Assembly (NCBI GenBank): GCA_009377755.1
Contig: WHTM01000042.1
Coordinates: 1 to 42,287, forward strand
Reading direction: 5' to 3'
DNA from: Hyphomicrobiales bacterium
GTDB lineage: Bacteria; Pseudomonadota; Alphaproteobacteria; Rhizobiales; Xanthobacteraceae
Length of the DNA stretch: 42,287 nt
Shown: positions 36,618-42,287 of the stretch, in pieces
Layout of the letters: every line of letters begins with the position of its first letter
Position numbering within the stretch: the stretch's first letter is position 1
Made by a program: the position numbers and the translations under genes
The notes under the pieces: model-generated
Seen by the model: only the letters and a program-made list of their open reading frames with translations
The model's database searches: none
Told to the model about the DNA's origin: nothing

Positions 36618-36975
36618 GCCGTGATCATCGCGTGCCCAGGGCCGTCCGCCCAGCGAAATGTTGCGGGCCGGAGCGCGCCGGAACAGTTGTTGTCATGGGC
36701 CGATGGGGTCGGGGAGGGGCGGATGCAGGCGCTCATTTGCAGCGCAAATACACCTTAAGCCGCCGCGCCGTCGTCTGATCAGAGGTCGTGGCCTAAACGA
36801 ACCTCTCGGCGTTCCCCGGATGCGGTGCAGCGTGAAACGGTGCACCGCTGATCCGGGTCCCGGTTGATTGATTAATTGGGTCCCTGCACAGCAACACCAT
36901 CAAGCGGCCTTTTGGCCGCCGTCTACGCCGCCGCGAGGCGGCGGCTATGGGATACAGCAGTGCGCCAGGGACACG
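36618..36975. other. Intergenic region with hairpins
   Basis: No gene is seen in these 358 bases. Inverted arms CCCGGATGCGGTGCA (36815-36829) and TGCACCGC/ATCCGGG (36841-36857) pair with a 2-base bulge. GCGGCC-TTTT-GGCCGC lies near 36904-36919, and GCCGCCGC-GAG-GCGGCGGC at 36927-36945 may end transcription from the right. Confidence 0.6.
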
Positions 36976-37266
36976 TCACTCCGCCGCTTCCGCTTTGGCG
37001 CGGAACGGCACGGCGGCGATCACGGCCCCCGCTGAGTCTTCCTGAAATTCGGGATCGTTTCGCAATTCGTCAATCGTGTGCGGATGCGGGAATACGCGGC
37101 CCGTATTGTCCGACCAATCCTCGGCGGCAAACTCCAGGACCTCGGCCGCATTTTTCACGGCCTCGTCGATCGTGTCGCCGGCCGTGAACACGCCCGGCAC
37201 GTCGGGGAACGAGACGCCGTAACAACTGTCGGCGTCCTTATGGATCAGGGCGATGTAGTGCGGCAT
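36976..37266 (-). CDS. HicB-like protein without DNA-binding domain
   Basis: The 96-aa protein matches the HicB N-terminal fold: MPHYIALIHKDADSCYGVSF, PDVPGVFTAGDTIDEAV and PHPHTIDELRND. It stops where an RHH or HTH domain would begin, so it probably cannot bind DNA. No HicA is found on either side. It starts 16 bases after a DUF29 gene on the same strand, so the two are likely co-transcribed. Confidence 0.85.
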   Translation of the reverse strand: MPHYIALIHKDADSCYGVSFPDVPGVFTAGDTIDEAVKNAAEVLEFAAEDWSDNTGRVFPHPHTIDELRNDPEFQEDSAGAVIAAVPFRAKAEAAE

Positions 37267-37282
37267 CGCTCTGCACTGTTCG

Positions 37283-37765
37283 TCACAAGGTGAGGGAACG
37301 CGAGACGATGTCAGCCCACGAATAGGGACATTGTTCCGGAAACAAGCTTCGCTCCAGCCCGGTCTCCGTCGCTGCCTCGTTGCGCGCCTTGCGGTAGGCG
37401 CGTCCGACGGCCTCGTCGAGGCGCGGGCGCAGGCCGGGATTGTCGCCCAGCACGTCCTCGATTTCGAGACGTTGTGTATCGATTGTCAGTGCCCAGCTGC
37501 GCGTGCGACGCTCCGGCTGGTGGTCCCATTTCAGCATATGCATGAGCAGCACGCGCAGCGCGCTTTCGAGCTTGTTGAATTCGGTTCGTCCCAACGACTC
37601 GATCTCCTCGGCGACGTTCGCACGGTCGACGGCGTCCCAGCGGCCTTCGCGCACCAGGCGCGCCTGTTCGAGCGACCAGGAATAGATGTCGTGATCGTAG
37701 TCGGCCCGCGCCGGGGTATCGGTGGGTGCGAGGTCGATGTCGTCGCTGCTGTTGCGTCCGGCCAT
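37283..37765 (-). CDS. DUF29 family protein
   Basis: The 160-aa protein contains the DUF29 pattern YDHDIYSWSLEQARLVREGR, DRANVAEEIESLGRTEFNKL and LLMHMLKWDHQPERR. The family is common in cyanobacteria and alphaproteobacteria and has no established function. An all-helical fold is likely. AGGA lies upstream of the ATG at 37765; the open frame beyond that runs into a palindromic repeat. It pairs with the downstream HicB-like gene. Confidence 0.88.
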   Translation of the reverse strand: MAGRNSSDDIDLAPTDTPARADYDHDIYSWSLEQARLVREGRWDAVDRANVAEEIESLGRTEFNKLESALRVLLMHMLKWDHQPERRTRSWALTIDTQRLEIEDVLGDNPGLRPRLDEAVGRAYRKARNEAATETGLERSLFPEQCPYSWADIVSRSLTL

Positions 37766-37831
37766 GGGGAATCCTTTGGCAGCAGTATAGCACACAAGCC
37801 GCTCTTGCGGATGCGGTTGAGCCTCTCCCGG

Positions 37832-37966
37832 CCTCATCCTGAGGAGCGACCGCAGGTCGCGTCTCGAAGGACGAGGCCGCCACGGTGGCCGCCCCATCCT
37901 TCGAGACGGCGCACGCAGCCAAGTTTACGCAGGCTGCGCCTGCTATGGCGCCTCCTCAGGATGAGG
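37832..37966. repeat. Two facing CCTCATCCTGAGG-family elements
   Basis: The first element, 37832-37876, runs CCTCATCCTGAGG to TCTCGAAGGACGAGG with hairpin GCGACC-GCA-GGTCGC. The second, about 37893-37966, is inverted and is a near copy of the 80-base form at 28488-28567. They separate uvrD (ending 37979) from the DUF29 gene. Confidence 0.8.
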
Positions 37967-37978
37967 GCGGAAAGGGCG

Positions 37979-40666
37979 CTACACCCGCTCCACAAAACTA
38001 TCCACCACCCGCTTTTCCCCCGCCTTGTCGAACGCGATGGTGAGCTTGTTGCCGTCGACCATCACCACGTTGCCATTGCCGAACTTGATGTGGAACACGC
38101 GGTCGCCGACCGAGAAGGCGGAGGTCGCGCCGGTGGATTTGGCGACCAGCTCGCCTTCGATGGTGAGAGGGCCGCCTTTGTTGCGGTAATTCACCCCCAC
38201 CCGGCCGGCTGCGCCGGAGCTACCCCCCTCCCTAGCCCTCCCCCTCAAGGGGGGAGGGGACCCAGCCGAGTATGCCGCGCCGCTGCGGTCCTCAAATCCC
38301 CCACCCCGTCCGGCCTTCGCCCGCTGCGCCTGCGCGCGCTGCCAGCCGGGCGTGGTGTAGTTCGAGCCGTAGCTGTCCATGTTGTCGAAGCGCGAGGCGC
38401 CGTAGGCCGAACCGCCGAACTGGCCGAAGCCGCCTTGCGATTGCGTCACCTCCACATGCGCCTCGGGCAGCTCGTCGAGGAAGCGCGAAGGGATGGTGGT
38501 CGACCACATGCCGTGGATGCGGCGGTTGGTGGCGAAATAGAGCTTCGCCCGCCTGCGCGCGCGCGTTATGCCGACATGCGCGAGGCGGCGCTCCTCCTCA
38601 AGCCCGGCGCGGCCCTGGTCGTCGAGCGTGCGCTGGCTCGGGAACAGCCCCTCTTCCCAGCCGGGCAGGAACACGGTGTCGAACTCCAGCCCCTTGGCGG
38701 AATGCAGCGTCATGATCGACACCTTCTCGCCGTCCTCGCTGTTGTCGCGGTCCATCACCAGCGCGATGTGTTCCAGGAATCCTTGCAGGTTCTCGAACTC
38801 CTCCATGGAGCGCACCAGCTCTTTCAGGTTTTCGAGCCGCCCGGCGGCGTCGGCGGAACGGTCCTTCTGCCACATCTCGGTGTAGCCGGACTCGTCGAGC
38901 ACGATCTCGGCCAGTTCGCTGTGCGGAAGCTGATCGCGCTGCACGCGCCAGCGGTCGAAGCATTCGATCACCGTGCGGAGCGAGCCGCGCGGCTTCGGCT
39001 TGAGCTCGTCGGTCTCGATCACCGCGCGTGCGGCTTCGGTGAGGGGAATGCGATGGCGGCGCGCATGGTCGTACATGAGCTGCACGGTGGCGTCGCCGAG
39101 ACCGCGCTTTGGCACATTGACGATGCGCTCGAACGCCAGATCGTCGGCGGGCGAGTTGATCACCCGCAGATAGGCCAGCGCGTCGCGGATTTCGGCGCGC
39201 TCGTAGAACCGCGGCCCGCCGATCACCCGATAGGGCAGGCCGAGCGTGACGAAGCGGTCCTCGAATTCGCGCATCTGATACGAGGCGCGCACCAGAATGG
39301 CGATCTCGTCGAGACTGTGCGGGTTGCCGCTGCCGTCATTGCGCTGGAGCTGCTCGATCTCCTCGCCGACCGCGCGCGCCTCTTCCTCGGAATCCCACGA
39401 GCCGGTGACGGTGACCTTTTCGCCCGGCACGTCCTCGGTGCGCAGCGTCTTGCCGAGCCGGCCCTCGTTGTGGGCGATGAGATGCGAGGCGCAGGCGAGG
39501 ATGTGGCCGGTGCTTCGGTAGTTCCGCTCGAGCCTGATAACCTTGGCGCCGGGAAAATCATGCTCGAAGCGCAGGATGTTATCGACCTCCGCCCCGCGCC
39601 AGCCGTAGATCGACTGGTCGTCGTCGCCCACGCAGCAGATGTTTTTCTGTATGCGCGGCGGCGCCGTCGCCTCGCCCTTCGAGACGGCGCGGAGCTTGTC
39701 ATCGGGCCGGCCGGAGGCCGGACCCGTTGGCGTCTCCTCAGGGTGAGGGGCAGGCGGTGTGTCTTGCTGCGAATCCTGACCCTCATCCTGAGGAGCCCCG
39801 CGTAGCGGGGCGTCTCGAAGGACGAGGCCCGTATCCTCGCGCCTTGCCCCGCTCTGCCCGAGCAGCCGCAGCCACAGATACTGCGCGACGTTCGTGTCCT
39901 GGTATTCGTCAACAAGAATGTAGCGGAATCGATTCTGATAGGTCGTGAGAACCTCGACGTTCTCCTTGAATAACCGCGTACATTCCATGAGAAGGTCGCC
40001 GAAGTCGGCGGCATTGAGCACCTTCAGGCGCTCCTGGTAGGCCTGGTACAGCCGCTGGCCGCGCCCGTTGGCGAAGCTCGCGGCTTCGCCGGCCGGCACC
40101 TGCGAGGGTGTCAGGCCGCGGTTCTTCCAGCCGTCGATCAGGCCAGCTAACACTCTGGCGGGCCACCGTTTTTCGTCGATGTCGGCGGCCTCGAGCAACT
40201 GCTTCATCAGCCGGATCTGGTCGTCGCCGTCGAGGATCGTGAAGTCGGACTTGAGGCCGACCAGCTCCGCGTGCCGCCGCAGCATCTTCACGCCGATCGC
40301 GTGGAACGTGCCAAGCCACGGCATTCCCTCGACAATTTGCCCGACCATTAGGCCGACGCGCTGCTTCATCTCGCGTGCCGCCTTGTTGGTGAAGGTGACC
40401 GCGAGGATCTCCGAGGGGCGCCCCCGTCCGGTCGCCAGGATGTGGGCTATCCGCGTTGTAAGAACTCGCGTTTTTCCCGTACCCGCGCCGGCCAGCACCA
40501 GCACCGGCCCGTCCAGCGTCTCCACCGCTTCGCGTTGCTCGGGGTTGAGGTCGGCGAGGTAGGTCGGTACGGCCGCAGCCCGGGCCCGCGCGGCGATGCC
40601 CCCCGGGGTGGGCGCCGGCGGGTCGAAAAAATCGTTGTGCTGCGGTGACTTACTCGGCTCGGCCAT
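37979..40666 (-). CDS. uvrD: UvrD/PcrA-type 3'-5' DNA helicase
   Basis: The 895-aa SF1 helicase unwinds DNA in repair and replication restart. Motifs: Q-motif region LNPEQREAV, Walker A GAGTGKT (60-66), TFTNKAAREM, DEYQDTN (253-259), QSIYGWRG (351-358), and late VSIMTLHSAKGLEFD and EERRLAHVGITRAR. Compared with the family it is longer. About 65 residues at 272-337 are encoded by palindromic repeats lying between DEYQDTN and the DDDQSIYGWRG box, and a short SPPPLRGRAREGG stretch near residue 797 comes from another repeat. Both keep the frame. The C-terminus keeps the VFHIKFGNGNVV Tudor-like domain. Confidence 0.93.
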   Translation of the reverse strand: MAEPSKSPQHNDFFDPPAPTPGGIAARARAAAVPTYLADLNPEQREAVETLDGPVLVLAGAGTGKTRVLTTRIAHILATGRGRPSEILAVTFTNKAAREMKQRVGLMVGQIVEGMPWLGTFHAIGVKMLRRHAELVGLKSDFTILDGDDQIRLMKQLLEAADIDEKRWPARVLAGLIDGWKNRGLTPSQVPAGEAASFANGRGQRLYQAYQERLKVLNAADFGDLLMECTRLFKENVEVLTTYQNRFRYILVDEYQDTNVAQYLWLRLLGQSGARREDTGLVLRDAPLRGAPQDEGQDSQQDTPPAPHPEETPTGPASGRPDDKLRAVSKGEATAPPRIQKNICCVGDDDQSIYGWRGAEVDNILRFEHDFPGAKVIRLERNYRSTGHILACASHLIAHNEGRLGKTLRTEDVPGEKVTVTGSWDSEEEARAVGEEIEQLQRNDGSGNPHSLDEIAILVRASYQMREFEDRFVTLGLPYRVIGGPRFYERAEIRDALAYLRVINSPADDLAFERIVNVPKRGLGDATVQLMYDHARRHRIPLTEAARAVIETDELKPKPRGSLRTVIECFDRWRVQRDQLPHSELAEIVLDESGYTEMWQKDRSADAAGRLENLKELVRSMEEFENLQGFLEHIALVMDRDNSEDGEKVSIMTLHSAKGLEFDTVFLPGWEEGLFPSQRTLDDQGRAGLEEERRLAHVGITRARRRAKLYFATNRRIHGMWSTTIPSRFLDELPEAHVEVTQSQGGFGQFGGSAYGASRFDNMDSYGSNYTTPGWQRAQAQRAKAGRGGGFEDRSGAAYSAGSPPPLRGRAREGGSSGAAGRVGVNYRNKGGPLTIEGELVAKSTGATSAFSVGDRVFHIKFGNGNVVMVDGNKLTIAFDKAGEKRVVDSFVERV
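38236..38258. repeat. Hairpin repeat inside uvrD C-terminal part
   Basis: CCCTCCCCC (38236-38244) and GGGGGAGGG (38250-38258) pair across a 5-base loop inside coding sequence. The surrounding CCCCCCTCCCTAGCCC resembles common intergenic repeats. It encodes the Pro/Arg/Gly-rich stretch near residue 797 of UvrD. Confidence 0.7.
39670..39827. repeat. Two facing palindromic elements inside uvrD
   Basis: One element runs from CCTCGCCCTTCGAGACGGCG (39670) to CTCCTCAGGGTGAGG (about 39748). The other runs CCTCATCCTGAGG (39781) to TCTCGAAGGACGAGG (39827), with hairpin CCCCGC-GTA-GCGGGG (39796-39810). They belong to the same family as the intergenic repeats at 28488 and 37832, but here lie in frame in a helicase gene. 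Confidence 0.85.
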
Positions 40667-40874
40667 TTCAATCCCGGCGCCCCGGACCGGTGGCGCGACA
40701 ATACGAATCCATGGGCCAAAGATGGCATCTGTGGGCCAGGATGGGGAGGGGCAGGGCGCCGGTTATCCCGCCGGCGGGTGAATTCGTCCGCCTGAACCCG
40801 CTTGGTCCGCGCTTGTCCTACGCCCTGTCGCGGTTTCGACCACGTCGACGACCCGAAGAACCGCGTGGAACCGC

Positions 40875-41384
40875 TCAGCGCTTGCCCGGCATCATAATCT
40901 GGCGCCCGACCGCCTCCGGTTTCGGCAGCTTGGCGTGCGACGCCTTCATCTTCGCGAGGCAGCGCGCCACTTCGGGAGGGAACGGCGCGGTCTTGCCTGC
41001 CGCCATGTCGACATGCAGCGACATGTTCTCCGAGGTTGCCGACACCCAGCCTTCGGTCGCGTGAAACAGCTGCTCGAAGTAGTGCATCCGCTTGGCGTCG
41101 TAATCGAGCAGCTGGAACGTTACGCGCACCGGATCCCCGGCGTGCAATTCGCGCAGGTAACGTACATGCACCTCGGCGGTGAAGCAGGAGTGGCGGCGGG
41201 ACGTCACGTAGTCAAGCCCGCAACCGAGCAGCTCGAAAGCCTCGTCGACCGCCCGGTCGGACAGCACGTTGTAGTAGGCCATGTTGAGATGGCCGTTGTA
41301 GTCGATCCAGCCGTCCTCGACGTGCATCACCGAGGAGACGAACGGCGCAAAGAACAGCGGCTCGAGGTCGAGACGATCCAGCAT
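40875..41384 (-). CDS. Hotdog-fold acyl-CoA thioesterase
   Basis: The protein of about 169 aa has the 4-hydroxybenzoyl-CoA thioesterase-like motif WIDYNGHLNMAYYNVLSDRA, followed by HSCFTAEVHVRYLRELHAGD, the usual second strand block. Such enzymes hydrolyse acyl- or aroyl-CoA. The start at 41384 (MLDRLDLEP) is favoured by family length; an ATG at 41432 adds 16 residues and cannot be excluded. It is followed on the same strand side by the helicase gene, with a 208-base gap. Confidence 0.82.
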   Translation of the reverse strand: MLDRLDLEPLFFAPFVSSVMHVEDGWIDYNGHLNMAYYNVLSDRAVDEAFELLGCGLDYVTSRRHSCFTAEVHVRYLRELHAGDPVRVTFQLLDYDAKRMHYFEQLFHATEGWVSATSENMSLHVDMAAGKTAPFPPEVARCLAKMKASHAKLPKPEAVGRQIMMPGKR

Positions 41385-41452
41385 GCCAGGGACCCGGAAC
41401 AAACGCCGGCGTGCCAGGGTATTGTGCAGCATTCACAACGGCTTGTCGCGTC

Positions 41453-42287
41453 CTATTTGGCGCTGATCGGGTACACCGCCTGCTCACCCGAGAGCACCCG
41501 GGCGACGTCGCCGGCGCATTTCGTCTGCAATTCGGCGAGCGCTTCCATCGAATAGAACGCCGTGTGCGGCGTGATGATCACATTGTTGCGGCCGAGCAGG
41601 GGGGAGTCCTTGGCCAGCGGCTCTGTCGCGACGACATCGAGCGCGGCCCCCCCGACCTGACCGCTGTCGAGCGCGGCGGTGAGCGCGTCCTCGTCGATCA
41701 GCGGTCCGCGCGCGGTGTTCACCACATAAGCGCCCTTCTTCATCTTGGCGAAAGCTTGCGCATTGAGCAGCCCGCACGTCTCCGGCATCAGTGGCGCGTG
41801 CACCGAGACGTAGTCGGATGTCCTCAGCAATGTATCGAAGTCGACGCTGGCGACGCCCACCGCCTTGAACACCTCGGGCTTGGCGAACGGATCGTACGCC
41901 TGCACCTTGATGCCGAACGCCTGCGCCTTCGGCGCCACCAGCCGCGGAATGTTGCCGAAGCCGATCAGGCCGAGCATCGCGCCCTCGATGCGGGTGATCG
42001 GCACCACCACCGGCATTTCCCAGCGGCCGGCCTGAACCACCGTGTTCGATAGTGGAATCTTGCGGATCAACGCCAGCAGCAGCGCCATGGTGTGGTCGGA
42101 CACTTCGCGGACGCAATAGTCCGGCACGTAGTTGACGGCGATGCCTTTCTCCTTGGCGGTGACGAGATCGATATTGTCGACGCCGAGCCCGAAGCGGCCG
42201 ATCGCCCTGCAACGCTGCAACTGCCGCAGCAGGTCGCCGGTGAGCTTGGCATAGGTGACGAGGATCGCGTCGGCATCGTGGGCGACG
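41453..42287 (-). CDS. D-2-hydroxyacid dehydrogenase (5' end outside window)
   Basis: The frame is open to the right edge and reads HDADAILVTYAKLTGDLLRQ before the first internal Met, so the start is outside. The NAD-binding Rossmann region is GAMLGLIGFGNIPRLVAPKA, with Pro in place of the last Gly. Catalytic parts are NTARGPLIDEDAL (Arg), ALDVVATEPL (Glu) and IITPHTAFYS (His). It belongs to the phosphoglycerate/C-terminal-binding-protein dehydrogenase group and oxidises or reduces a 2-hydroxy acid; the substrate is not clear. It stops 20 bases before the alternative start of the thioesterase, so both may be co-transcribed. Confidence 0.92.
   Translation of the reverse strand, partial: VAHDADAILVTYAKLTGDLLRQLQRCRAIGRFGLGVDNIDLVTAKEKGIAVNYVPDYCVREVSDHTMALLLALIRKIPLSNTVVQAGRWEMPVVVPITRIEGAMLGLIGFGNIPRLVAPKAQAFGIKVQAYDPFAKPEVFKAVGVASVDFDTLLRTSDYVSVHAPLMPETCGLLNAQAFAKMKKGAYVVNTARGPLIDEDALTAALDSGQVGGAALDVVATEPLAKDSPLLGRNNVIITPHTAFYSMEALAELQTKCAGDVARVLSGEQAVYPISAK

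Noticed and set aside
37331-39805. 824-codon open frame on the plus strand opposite uvrD and DUF29
   Set aside because: It reads antisense through recognised genes and a repeat, is rich in Arg/Ala/His as expected of GC-rich shadow frames, and has no family motif.

Overview
The window is GC-rich bacterial chromosome. Gene content and style point to an alphaproteobacterium of the Hyphomicrobiales (Rhizobiales), close to Bradyrhizobiaceae/Xanthobacteraceae: an alphaproteobacterial-type LigA and UvrD, several 'Bug'/TctC-type solute receptors, DUF29 and DUF1194 proteins, and many palindromic intergenic repeats beginning CCTCATCCTGAGG or GTCATTCCGGGGC. The assignment is inference from recognised families, not a database match. 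No tRNA, rRNA, CRISPR array or intact transposase was seen.

Layout. 0-5.4 kb: the 3' part of ligA, then a small island (MerR-like regulator fused to a P-loop ATPase, hicAB toxin-antitoxin pair, dense hairpins) that ends in a second, decayed copy of the ligA 3' end, then a frameshifted nucleotidyltransferase. 5.4-9.8 kb: a minus-strand run of an aminopeptidase P followed by two Bcr/CflA-type drug efflux paralogues. 10-19.5 kb: prmA, an orphan ParA, a GST, a secreted DUF1194 protein, a TctC-type receptor and a PNPOx-like protein, mixed with decayed genes (a luciferase-like monooxygenase split between two places, an alpha/beta hydrolase) and an array of three long hairpins. 19.5-36.2 kb: an accessory metabolic zone with a sulfatase, a cupin plus a four-domain rhodanese, a class II aldolase, a MetE/UROD-like barrel protein, an MBL hydrolase, a GST, a beta-propeller, three TctC-type receptors, an NMT1-like binding protein, an L,D-transpeptidase, a YaiI protein, cytochrome b561 and an EamA transporter. 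36.3-42.3 kb: a stand-alone ParB-like domain, an orphan HicB next to DUF29, a UvrD/PcrA helicase carrying in-frame palindromic repeats, a hotdog thioesterase and a D-2-hydroxyacid dehydrogenase cut by the right edge.

How it works together. The core genes (ligA, prmA, uvrD, pepP) are housekeeping. The accessory zone looks like uptake and catabolism of small organic acids and sulfur or carbonyl compounds, with receptors lacking their own membrane partners nearby. The most unusual material is non-coding: the triple hairpin array (17624-17879), the nested hairpin cluster whose loops all contain CGCAA (4501-4697), the duplicated ligA tail around the hicAB island, and repeats read through as protein inside UvrD.
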